25,331 nucleotides of DNA from Bacteroidota bacterium. GTDB taxonomy: Bacteria; Bacteroidota; Bacteroidia; Bacteroidales; WCHB1-69. The position numbers and the translations under genes are program-made. Position 1 is the stretch's first letter. Each line of letters begins with the position of its first letter. The notes beneath the pieces are model-generated. The model made no database searches, was not told the origin of the DNA, and worked only from the letters and a program-made list of their open reading frames with translations. Below are positions 16,745 through 25,049 of the stretch, piece after piece. The DNA lies in the NCBI GenBank assembly GCA_023392945.1, contig JAEWNB010000157.1, forward strand, positions 1-25,331. Reading direction: 5' to 3'.

Positions 16745-19700
16745 TCAACTTCTTTCTTTTATAATTTTATCAATATCGTGGCTCAGTGTGCCGCTTTCGT
16801 AAGTGGTGAGTAATTTGCCCGGGAAGTGTTTATCGTACCACTGCTTTTTCTTTTCCCAATGGGCTTTGTAATCGGGCAGGTCTAATCGGCCTACATGCTC
16901 TAAGTAATATTCTTCGCCTTGCAGCATTACCGTAAAATCAGGCAGGTAGAAAGAGCCATCTGATGCAAACAAAGGCTTCTCGTACCAGAAAGGCACTTGG
17001 CGTTCGCTCAGCATATTGGCAATAATCACTTCCGACTTCGAACGTACCATATACTCAGAAAGGGTCTGGTGTATTTTACCTTCTTCATACCACTCGTTCA
17101 TCACCAGCCATTCCTTAGGTAAGGGCTTAAAATCAAACAGCGAAGCATTGATTTTAGAAAGCTTGTTGGCTTCTGGTCGGGTGAGTTGTAAAAAGGCAGA
17201 AATATCCTGCTCTGCAAAAACGGTTAGTTTGGTTTTTGCCCGGGTAACAGCTGTGTAAATCAATTCCTTGGAAAGCAAGGACTTTTTATTCTTAGGTAAT
17301 ACCAAAAACACATGGTCAAACTCACTGCCTTGTGATTTGTGTACAGAGATGGCGTAGGCGAGTTCCAGGTTATTTTCAGGTTTTTCATTTGGCAAGTCAT
17401 TCCAATAACCCTTTTTGTTTTTGTATTTGCCTAGTTTCTTACCAAAAGGTATATGTGCGTCCCTGCCTTGAAGGTTTACAATGAATTTTTCCAATCTAAA
17501 AAAAGGAGCTTTGTATCTAGGGTTATACCAAATGCCAGTGCTCTCATCTTTAATTGCTTTTTTGTCTTGGTCATGCCATCTGGTAAAACCAATTTCTCCA
17601 TTGTAAATATTAATCTTAACTGTAGCGTTTTCCTCTTGAACAAAAGCAAATATTGGGTCAGATTTCGTTCGATTCCTGATTTGAATTACTTTGTCAAAAA
17701 CGCTAATTCCATCAACAAAGAACTGATTTTCAAAATTTGCTTTATTTAGTTTACTTTGGAAAAATGAATTGAGGGCATCCGTTCCAAAAATTTCAGAACG
17801 ATATGGGGATATAATTTGAAATTTACTAGCTCTTCTCTGACCATTTTCCTCAAAAACTTTATTTAAAAGTTCCCAATAGCGGTCTTCATTGTAAGTGATG
17901 CCATGTTCTTCTTCCAGGTTCTTAACGAGTGTATTGAACATTAATTCGTTTAGTTCTTTCTCGGTATCCCAAAAATGAACTTCTATGTCTTTCAGGTCAC
18001 CTGAAAAGTCCAATTCCTGAATTTGTTTCAGTAAATCGGTTTGTTGGGCTTTTTTAGTGCCTGTTTCTTTCAGATCTTCGTCAGCAGCTTTGCTTTGAAT
18101 AAAGACAGAAGCCAGATCGAGAATGCCTGTACCTCTGCCTTCTAGTTTATTCTCACGCTGCCGTAGGTTTTCTTTGAGTTCGCCTTTGTTTTCTTCCGGT
18201 AACCAATCAATCAAATCGGAAAAAACCTTCGCATAGCCAATAGGTGGCAACTGATTGGGGTCGCCTACAAAAATGATACGCTGCACGGTATTCCAATTGA
18301 TGGCTCGGAAGAGTGTAGCCATCAGGGATTGGTCAATCATAGATGATTCATCAATGATGAAAATTCGCACATTTTCTTCCTGTTTGCCGCCTTCACGCTT
18401 GTAGGTGAAATTGTCGTTCATCCAACTGCGTTCTGCCAAAAAGGAGTGAATGGTTTTTGCTTCTTTACCTGAACGTTCACGCAGTCTGTCGGCTGCTTTT
18501 CCGGTAGGGGCTAAAAGCAAAAAGGAAGTGCCGACACCATGGGCTTTTTCAATGCCACTGATGATGGATTTTACCACAGTTGTTTTACCAGTGCCTGCTC
18601 CACCAGAAATTACAGATAAGCCTTTGTCGAATATGGATGCACAAACTGAAGCCTGAGCAGCCACCGCTTCTTTGTATTCAGTAGGATTAAGTTCGGCAAT
18701 TTTAGAATTGCCATCGTATAAGAAGTTTTCCCAATTCTGTTGCGTTACGGGACTTTTGAAGCTGGAAATCTGTCTGTTGGCAAGTAGCCTTACTTTTTCT
18801 TCAATCAGTCGTTCGTCTTCAAATATTTCACGTAGGTATAGGTAAAGATTTTCGTCACTGTCTTTTCGTAAAACCAATGATTCTTTCAATGTATCGGCAT
18901 AGGATTCAAAATTTTTCATTTTGAATTCAAACTGTCGCCAATCGCTTAGGTAAGAAACGTATTTGTTGACACCATTCAAGATAATTTCAGCAGCGGAGAA
19001 TGTATGTGGAGCAATGGTTTTGAGTTTGTTCACACACAAAGCCCTGAATCGAATATTGCTTCCTTTGGTCGTTAGTGCAGCCAAACCCAAATCGGGTGAA
19101 GGTAACATGCCATGGTCAATTTTCGCAAAAGTGATTTGATCGTCCGGGCCATTCCCCACATACTTTTCACAAAGCAAATACGGATTGTCGCAAAGCTGTT
19201 GAATGGAAACGTTCAGTCCATTTTGCTGACGATCTTCTGACAATATCTGAGAGATTTGTTTCAGTCGGTCTGTTTCTTCAATTTCAAATCGGGGTAAAAC
19301 TTCGATCAGTAATTTAAGTTCAGCATCATCTTTCGTGGCAAATTCATCGCGTACATTTCCAATCCGAATAGCATCTACTTGTAAGCCGGGAATATCTTTG
19401 CCATCTTTCAAAAAGGCTTTAATGCCATCATAAGCTTCTTCTTCATTGTCTTTAGCTGTTTGAGTCTTAAAATAGGTACTCACTTCTGGCAAATCCAGAT
19501 AATACAGCACTTGCGGCAACCCGGGATATTTACCTCTGTTTTTCCAAAGCTCAGCTACCAATTCATGAAGCCATTTTCTGCGAGCACCCCAATCTTCGGA
19601 AGTATCCTGCAATTCATGCTGAAGCACATCAATAATTTCCAGGGCTCTCTCCACTATTTCTAATGCATCGTCATCGGAGATATGACGCATGGCATATTTG

Positions 19701-20431
19701 AAGTTTCTGGAATTTTCAGGATAGAATGCAATCTTTTCCAGAATCTCAGGCTGGTCTTTGTATTTATGATAGGGGATGCAAAATCCTTGTTCTGGATAAT
19801 GTGAAGTGATGGGTATTTGCCAAACGAAAGCACCTGCATAGCGTTTCCGTTCTTCAGGTGTGGCTTGTAAGTATTCCATGTATTCATGGATTTGCTTCAC
19901 CCTGCCAAACCCTACGATTACATACTTCCTGTCGTCTTCGTTGGATAATGGATTACTATAATTACTGTAGTAAAAAATAAGAGATGCATCTTCCTTCACC
20001 TCATTCATAAAAGCTTTTACATTGGCAATGCGATTGTCGTAGTTGAAAGTGCCATCTTCATTTTTATCATCCTCAAAGTACATTTCCTCATAAGGCCAAA
20101 GGCTTACCGTATTTGGTGGCATTTCCCATTGCCTGATTTCCTTGTTTTTATACCACGCAGGTGAATTTACTTGAGCTACGGTAGTATCTTTACCAAAAGC
20201 ATTGTTACTAAAACAGCAGGGGGGCACATAATCATCTTTGATTTTACTGCAAGAGCAACCTGCAAACTTTTCTGCTTCTACTTTTTGCAAATGCTTTTTC
20301 TCGTACATCTCACCCGGATAGGAAAATTGGCCTGTGCAATACGTATTGGCTTCCGGGTCTTCACAGATTTTTCCGTTCCATCCGTCCGCATGCCAGGTCA
20401 ATCTGGCTGATATGTGCTTTGGTTTATTCAT
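16745..20431 (-). CDS. RecD-like helicase with C-terminal nuclease-like domain
   Basis: A 1228-residue protein. The helicase core is SF1B/RecD2-like: GGAGTGKT at 610-617, FIIDESSMID at 691-700, FVGDPNQLPP at 721-730, then VHKSQGSEFDHVFLVL and YTAVTRAKTKL near the end of the core. The last 98 residues resemble a PD-(D/E)XK nuclease of the Vsr/DUF559 type: E1134 in RSKSEVIIANML, LPDF with D1165, and YYLEHVG with E1178. The first 75 residues hold six cysteines (C23, C32, C59, C61, C72, C73) that may bind zinc. It is much longer than RecD2 (about 720-800 residues), with a large unassigned region at 80-590. It lies 5 nt after brxC and 1 nt before pglXI, so it belongs to the operon although it is not a BREX-3 core gene. 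The stretch near 17,450-17,870 is AT-rich like the middle of pglXI. Confidence 0.82.
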   Translation of the reverse strand: MNKPKHISARLTWHADGWNGKICEDPEANTYCTGQFSYPGEMYEKKHLQKVEAEKFAGCSCSKIKDDYVPPCCFSNNAFGKDTTVAQVNSPAWYKNKEIRQWEMPPNTVSLWPYEEMYFEDDKNEDGTFNYDNRIANVKAFMNEVKEDASLIFYYSNYSNPLSNEDDRKYVIVGFGRVKQIHEYMEYLQATPEERKRYAGAFVWQIPITSHYPEQGFCIPYHKYKDQPEILEKIAFYPENSRNFKYAMRHISDDDALEIVERALEIIDVLQHELQDTSEDWGARRKWLHELVAELWKNRGKYPGLPQVLYYLDLPEVSTYFKTQTAKDNEEEAYDGIKAFLKDGKDIPGLQVDAIRIGNVRDEFATKDDAELKLLIEVLPRFEIEETDRLKQISQILSEDRQQNGLNVSIQQLCDNPYLLCEKYVGNGPDDQITFAKIDHGMLPSPDLGLAALTTKGSNIRFRALCVNKLKTIAPHTFSAAEIILNGVNKYVSYLSDWRQFEFKMKNFESYADTLKESLVLRKDSDENLYLYLREIFEDERLIEEKVRLLANRQISSFKSPVTQQNWENFLYDGNSKIAELNPTEYKEAVAAQASVCASIFDKGLSVISGGAGTGKTTVVKSIISGIEKAHGVGTSFLLLAPTGKAADRLRERSGKEAKTIHSFLAERSWMNDNFTYKREGGKQEENVRIFIIDESSMIDQSLMATLFRAINWNTVQRIIFVGDPNQLPPIGYAKVFSDLIDWLPEENKGELKENLRQRENKLEGRGTGILDLASVFIQSKAADEDLKETGTKKAQQTDLLKQIQELDFSGDLKDIEVHFWDTEKELNELMFNTLVKNLEEEHGITYNEDRYWELLNKVFEENGQRRASKFQIISPYRSEIFGTDALNSFFQSKLNKANFENQFFVDGISVFDKVIQIRNRTKSDPIFAFVQEENATVKINIYNGEIGFTRWHDQDKKAIKDESTGIWYNPRYKAPFFRLEKFIVNLQGRDAHIPFGKKLGKYKNKKGYWNDLPNEKPENNLELAYAISVHKSQGSEFDHVFLVLPKNKKSLLSKELIYTAVTRAKTKLTVFAEQDISAFLQLTRPEANKLSKINASLFDFKPLPKEWLVMNEWYEEGKIHQTLSEYMVRSKSEVIIANMLSERQVPFWYEKPLFASDGSFYLPDFTVMLQGEEYYLEHVGRLDLPDYKAHWEKKKQWYDKHFPGKLLTTYESGTLSHDIDKIIKERS

Positions 20432-20436
20432 TCGTA

Positions 20437-23400
20437 CTACTTCAATATGATTCTAATTTTATCCCGCTCTTTGCCTTTGGCGATTTCGTCTATATATGCT
20501 TTGAAGGCTTCAATGGCTTCATCGGGTGTGAGTGGCTTATTGAAGGTGCTTTTCATACTCTCGATGCTCAATTCCACTTTTTCCAAACCTTTGTGCAAGT
20601 CCATGATGGCATTGCGGATGCGCAGGGCGTTGTCTTTGGCCAGTTCTATAGTGCCGGATTTAAAATCAGAAAGCAATTTTTGGGTGGCGTCATCCAACAG
20701 GTTCATTTTCTTTTTCACCATGGGGTCATCCAGGGTGTCTTTGAGCGTATCGGTCCATTGGTCCAGCAGTTCTTCCAGGTCTGTTTTCAGCTGCTTTACA
20801 TTCAGCACTTCGGCTCCTTCAAAATCAGCCGGGTTGAAATCCTGATAGGGAGCTGTCAGTATCAGGTTCTTGTTCACTTTGCTGTCGGCCGGTTGCAGTT
20901 TGTTGATTTTTTGGAGCCACTGCATGAACTGACCCGAAGAAAGGAAATCGGCATCTTTCAGGATATCGCAGATGGCTTTTGCATCCGAGTCGAACAGCGC
21001 TATTTTTTGGGTATGATCTTTTTGGCTGATGCGGTGCTTCAAGTACAAATCAAGGTACCATTCGGCATAGCGCTCTTTGAGTTGATGGAGCAATTTTTTG
21101 TACTTTTCCAGTTCCGCTTCATCGTCCTTACCCAAAACCGGAGCCAATTGATGGATGGCTTCCGACACCTCTTCTTTGAAGGCATTGTCGGTGATGAACT
21201 GTTTGCATTGCTGCAAATAGGAAATGTCCTCATTCAGCAGATTCAGTTCGGCCAGTTGCTTTTCCAATTGTTCCACTTCGGCTTTAGCGGGCAGGATTCG
21301 GTTCAAGTCATCCACTGTGAAAGCGAAGTTTTTAATCTTGGCCTCAGATGTATAATTGGCCAACTTGTCGCAGAAGCCGGAGAATGCCGTAAAATATTGA
21401 CGGTATTTGCTTGCATGCTCGGTGCTTACAATATCGATGCCTTTAAAAATGTACCCTCCCTGAATTTTGCTGAGCAGGGTTACGGTGCGTTTTGCCCAAT
21501 CATTGGCAGCACCAACCAGATGCGTATAGGTAGAAGGATCTTTTAGTTGATTGCTTAAATCCCTTCCCAACATGCCCATAAACATGGTTTTCAGCGCAGC
21601 GAGGTTTAATCCTTTGGGTGGCTTGATGTGGGAGAACGAATAGAATTCCTGTTTTGGGATATCCTTGAGCTCATTCAGATTTGTTGAATTGATCGACTTC
21701 CCCGAATTCAGAGTGATTTCAATTTCACCCAATGCTGCCAGTGTTGCCATAACCACAAATTCCAGTTCGGCTTCCATCTGAAAATCTTTGGTGAGCCACA
21801 GGTTATCGCTTCTATCCACATATTCAATAATTTCATCTCGATTTAGTACTTTCCCTTCTCCTTTATCAGCCAATAGTTTTAATAAATTCTTAGCATAAGG
21901 AGAATGACTGTAATCAAGCATGCCAGGTACCCAACATCCCAAACCCGTTAAAATACCTTCCCCGTCTCGGTTTGCTTGTTCGGGGTTAGATACTTTTATA
22001 AGTGCTTGTTTGACCATTCGGTCAAAGTTTTCTTTAGCTACTGAGGAATTGAGTTGTGTAAACTTGGGATAATTGGGACGTTCGTCTTCAAACCAATTTT
22101 CAAACACAAGGGATGCCACAGTCGAGAAGATCTGTTCTTTGGTGGAGCCAGCTCCCGGCAATGGGTATCCGCTCAATGGAAGTTCTTTGCCCTGATAGTC
22201 CACCTGGGTTATTTGCACATATTCCTGGTCAAAAAGTGCTCTGGCTTTTTTATTTAGTTCCTCAATCTTCTGGCGGTAAATGGGTTTCTGTGAACTATCG
22301 GATCGCACTTCCAATGCTAGGGCAGCACCATATAGCGTAACTGCTTCCTTGAATTCTTTGGATAAGCCGTCAAAAACAAAATAGATTTCATCCTCTTCGT
22401 GATTACGCATTTTCTTGCTTTCATCGAAGATGGGCATGAAATACATGTAAAAGTGCTGCCGTGGGTGCGTGGTGGATTTTTCGTTGGGATTGCCGAAGAA
22501 GATATACCCGTCACGATAGGTTTTGTGCGATTTCCAGTCGATGCTATGTTCCCAAATACGAAAGCCTGTACGGTAGGTATCATGATCAAGTGGCAGGTTT
22601 ACTTCCAAAAATTTAAAGAAGTATTCATCCTTTTGGGAGTCGGCCATGGTTGCCGCATAGTCCTTTATCTTTTGGTCGAAATTGACTCCGCCTTCAATGC
22701 GTAAGTGGTATTCGGCATTCTCCGCGTTTTTATCAAAGTACTGTCCGGATGTTGCAGTAATGATTTGCTGCGCTGCCGAATCTATGATGTCGATTAAGAA
22801 ATCACGGTCGGTAGCCAGTTTATCGGTCAGGCATAAATCATCCACCAGATGTTCCGTATTCGTGCCATTTTGCTTTTGCAGTTCGTGTTGCAAGATTTTA
22901 ATGGCACAGGCATTGACAATGCGTTTGGCTACCGGCTTTTTTGAAGCCCTCACACCTGTGAAGTACGATTCAATTTTATCCTGAATGGTGTCGGTTATCT
23001 CCTTTACTTTTCGAATATCCGGGATGGCCATCAAGTCCTGACTTCTCTGGATATCTTCCCAATAGCGATCGTAGGTAAGTAATCCTGGATTCTCTTTGGG
23101 TACTTCTTGCTCTAATATTTCGGAGAACTGATTGGATAGCGTTTTAAGGATTTCACGTTGGCTTTTCCCGATTCTGATTTTTTCGAAATTTTCAAAATAG
23201 GTTGGATGAACCGGGTAGAGGTCCACATAATCCTGTGTACGTCCGTGCATATCCGTGAACAAGCTCAAAAAAGGATCGAGGTGCGATTTGATTTTTTGCT
23301 TTTGATGTTCGTCTTTTCGTAGCAAACGGTTTTTTACGATAAAGGCTACATCTTCTTTGGTAATCATGATGTCCTTATAGCGGTCGTTCACTTTCTGCAG

Positions 23401-24096
23401 CATATCAGCCGCAAATTGGAATTCGGGCGAATGGTAAATCATTTCCTGAACACCAAAAATGAATTTAAACTTTGATTTGTCGCATGCCTGTCCCAATGCC
23501 TGTAGCACAGCTAAATCCTGATTCAGTTTATCGGCTGCACTACGGCCTTTCAGATAGGCAAGCATCTCATCAATGACGATAAGGAAGCCTTTGTCCGGGA
23601 ATTTATCTTCGAACTCAGCCATCATTAAAAGCAGCTTGTCGAAATAGGGCTTCGGGCCGTGTCCGTCAAACGAGAAATTGATCCCCTGGTTTTTGAGGTA
23701 ATTTTCTATTTGATACGTGATCACCTCCCAAAGACTTTCTGTATTACCCAATTCAAAACGCAATACCTTGAATTTTCCGGCAATAGCGTTTAAGTCCTTT
23801 TTAGGCTTTTCATCATGGACCAGCTCAATCAATGCGGCATCTTCTGCAAGCAAGGAAACCAATGACATCAAATGCGATTTACCCGTACCGTAATTACCTA
23901 CAACCTGCAAACCGAATGATTCTCCGGAATAGTTAAAATCAAGGTTTCGAATCATCAAGGGTATGAGATGATTTTTAAAGGTGTCTGAGAACACAAAGGT
24001 CTTTATCAGTGATTTCTGATAGTCGGATTCGCGTGTTCGGCTAAATTTCACAACTTCTGTGATGGGTTCGAAATTCAACAGTTCTTTATATTTCAT
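20437..24096 (-). CDS. brxC: BrxC-like large ATPase (DUF6079 type), BREX
   Basis: A 1219-residue P-loop ATPase and core BREX component. Walker A is GNYGTGKSH at 67-75 and Walker B is FLIVIDEMLAYL at 171-182, in the pattern of the BrxC/PglY family. The remaining thousand residues are mostly helical. A stretch near 950-990 with repeated Leu/Glu (VEQLEKQLAELNLL) predicts a coiled coil, suggesting self-assembly or partner binding. BrxC proteins are thought to form large ATP-dependent assemblies that work with PglX and PglZ on DNA. Its start overlaps the brxF stop by 4 nt (ATGA), and the next gene begins 5 nt after it ends, so expression is coupled. Confidence 0.88.
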   Translation of the reverse strand: MKYKELLNFEPITEVVKFSRTRESDYQKSLIKTFVFSDTFKNHLIPLMIRNLDFNYSGESFGLQVVGNYGTGKSHLMSLVSLLAEDAALIELVHDEKPKKDLNAIAGKFKVLRFELGNTESLWEVITYQIENYLKNQGINFSFDGHGPKPYFDKLLLMMAEFEDKFPDKGFLIVIDEMLAYLKGRSAADKLNQDLAVLQALGQACDKSKFKFIFGVQEMIYHSPEFQFAADMLQKVNDRYKDIMITKEDVAFIVKNRLLRKDEHQKQKIKSHLDPFLSLFTDMHGRTQDYVDLYPVHPTYFENFEKIRIGKSQREILKTLSNQFSEILEQEVPKENPGLLTYDRYWEDIQRSQDLMAIPDIRKVKEITDTIQDKIESYFTGVRASKKPVAKRIVNACAIKILQHELQKQNGTNTEHLVDDLCLTDKLATDRDFLIDIIDSAAQQIITATSGQYFDKNAENAEYHLRIEGGVNFDQKIKDYAATMADSQKDEYFFKFLEVNLPLDHDTYRTGFRIWEHSIDWKSHKTYRDGYIFFGNPNEKSTTHPRQHFYMYFMPIFDESKKMRNHEEDEIYFVFDGLSKEFKEAVTLYGAALALEVRSDSSQKPIYRQKIEELNKKARALFDQEYVQITQVDYQGKELPLSGYPLPGAGSTKEQIFSTVASLVFENWFEDERPNYPKFTQLNSSVAKENFDRMVKQALIKVSNPEQANRDGEGILTGLGCWVPGMLDYSHSPYAKNLLKLLADKGEGKVLNRDEIIEYVDRSDNLWLTKDFQMEAELEFVVMATLAALGEIEITLNSGKSINSTNLNELKDIPKQEFYSFSHIKPPKGLNLAALKTMFMGMLGRDLSNQLKDPSTYTHLVGAANDWAKRTVTLLSKIQGGYIFKGIDIVSTEHASKYRQYFTAFSGFCDKLANYTSEAKIKNFAFTVDDLNRILPAKAEVEQLEKQLAELNLLNEDISYLQQCKQFITDNAFKEEVSEAIHQLAPVLGKDDEAELEKYKKLLHQLKERYAEWYLDLYLKHRISQKDHTQKIALFDSDAKAICDILKDADFLSSGQFMQWLQKINKLQPADSKVNKNLILTAPYQDFNPADFEGAEVLNVKQLKTDLEELLDQWTDTLKDTLDDPMVKKKMNLLDDATQKLLSDFKSGTIELAKDNALRIRNAIMDLHKGLEKVELSIESMKSTFNKPLTPDEAIEAFKAYIDEIAKGKERDKIRIILK

Positions 24097-24524
24097 AAAG
24101 CAATATGGCTTACGTTCTTAATGTTTATTTTGATTCCATTTTCTTTCGTCAGGAAGTAGATACTCTCTGCATCTATTTCGCCATCCCATTTAACGAAAAG
24201 CGCGTTGTTTTGAGAATAGCTATCGAGCAGTCTGTTAAAATCAATTTTTAATTCCGGTTCGAACAGGACACCCAGATTTTCAATGGATAAGTATTTTCCG
24301 AATACATCGTGATTAGAGATCGCTGCATTAAGGACCCTATCCAATTCTGATGAAACCCTCATTGGAATTCTTCCCGGCTCTTTGAAATTGTAAATGCTCT
24401 CTGAAATTCGCAGCCCGATATTTACAGATTCTAACTCAGAAATATCCTGCGAGTGAAAAATGATCTTGTTCCGTGCTTGAGACTGAATGTAGTCCGTAAT
24501 ATTGTTGATTATTGGGTAATTCAT
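24093..24524 (-). CDS. brxF: BrxF-like protein lacking a recognisable P-loop
   Basis: A 143-residue protein in the position of BrxF, the first core gene of type 3 BREX. From memory of the family, BrxF is a small P-loop protein of about this size with a late segment on the pattern 'ILFDPELKxDPxRLLxxxSRN'. Here LGVLFEPELKIDFNRLLDSY at 84-103 and the ALFVKWDGEI that follows fit that pattern well. However, no GxxxxGK[ST] exists anywhere; the expected place (about 18-32) reads ARNKIIFHSQDISEL. It may therefore be a non-hydrolysing variant acting as a partner of BrxC. It overlaps the regulator gene and brxC by 4 nt each. The call rests on position plus this segment. Confidence 0.65.
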   Translation of the reverse strand: MNYPIINNITDYIQSQARNKIIFHSQDISELESVNIGLRISESIYNFKEPGRIPMRVSSELDRVLNAAISNHDVFGKYLSIENLGVLFEPELKIDFNRLLDSYSQNNALFVKWDGEIDAESIYFLTKENGIKINIKNVSHIAL

Positions 24525-24724
24525 TTCTCTTTCTTTTTTTGTTCAGCCAATAAATCAGCAACTTCCACATCCAATATCTTAGCAATTTCGAAAAGCACTT
24601 CAAGCCTCGGCTGTTGTCTGTTTTGTACATAGCCGTTGACCATGTTGTAACTTTTGCCCAGTTGTTCCGCCAACCAGGTCTGCTTTATCCCTTTCTCAAC
24701 TAATACTTCTTTAATTTTGTTCAT
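24521..24724 (-). CDS. Small XRE-family (HTH_3) regulator, first gene of the operon
   Basis: A 67-residue protein that is essentially one Cro/C1-type helix-turn-helix. KQTWLAEQLGKSYNMVNGYV at 14-33 covers the turn and recognition helix, followed by RQQPRLEVLFEIAKILDV typical of the domain's last helices, then a Lys/Glu-rich tail. It is the first gene of the BREX operon and overlaps brxF by 4 nt (ATGA). The likely role is autoregulation and control of operon expression through the dyads 17-70 bp upstream. Well-studied BREX regulators (BrxR) are larger WYL-domain proteins, so this is a different type of control. Confidence 0.88.
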   Translation of the reverse strand: MNKIKEVLVEKGIKQTWLAEQLGKSYNMVNGYVQNRQQPRLEVLFEIAKILDVEVADLLAEQKKKEK

Positions 24725-24740
24725 GTCTGTTTAAAATATA

Positions 24741-24794
24741 TTAGCTAAGATAGACTTAAAAATATTTTTTATCTCATTTTTCAAGATAAAAAAT
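24741..24794 (-). promoter_or_regulatory. Putative operator of the XRE regulator
   Basis: A perfect 11-bp dyad (ATTTTTTATCT at 24764-24774 and its complement at 24784-24794, 9-nt spacer) lies 40-70 bp upstream of the regulator start. The 8-bp palindrome TTAGCTAA is at 24741-24748, and TATCT-type half sites recur between them. Small XRE dimers bind such symmetric sites, so autoregulation is the likely meaning. Confidence 0.5.
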
Positions 24795-24870
24795 GCTTGT
24801 ATTGTTGTTTTTTGTGTTGCCCCGCCGTTTGTGTGTGCCGCTTGACGTAGAAGTCTTAATTGTCCTCCTA

Positions 24871-24878
24871 CAAATATA
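24871..24878 (-). promoter_or_regulatory. Bacteroidetes -7 box facing the BREX operon
   Basis: On the minus strand this reads TATATTTG, an exact match to TAnnTTTG. It would give a leader of about 140 nt before the regulator start, containing both dyads. No good TTTG lies 19-21 nt upstream, so it is only a candidate. Confidence 0.35.
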
Positions 24879-25049
24879 GCAAGAGTGAAGCAAATTTTAC
24901 TCTATAATTCATTCTTTTTTAAATGGATAACCGGAATAACGGACAAAAAGTGTAAGAATCTGAACAGTCGGTCCTGAGGGATATTTTTATGTCGTTTCTT
25001 CTTGTTGGCTACGACCTATGTCTTCCGTGCGAAAACCTGGGAGGCGGGA

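Larger units (their letters stand above)
24725..25049. other. Control region between the BREX operon and the flanking gene
   Basis: A 325-bp non-coding stretch. It holds the palindrome TTAGCTAA (24741-24748), an 11-bp dyad (24764-24794) and a -7-like box on the minus strand (24871-24878). From about 24,900 to 25,049 I see nothing definite. No tRNA or clear attachment site is visible. Confidence 0.6.

Noticed and set aside
20419..21546. Long + strand reading frame of 375 codons
   Set aside because: It lies fully antisense to brxC, whose motifs and operon overlaps are clear. Its composition (many Phe, Gln, Val) is typical of the mirror of a Lys/Glu/Leu-rich coding strand.
7728..24724. Interpretation of the operon as DISARM
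   Set aside because: A SNF2-like helicase and a methylase occur in DISARM too, but there is no DrmA/DrmB pair or DrmC phospholipase D protein, and PglZ plus a BrxC-type ATPase point to BREX.
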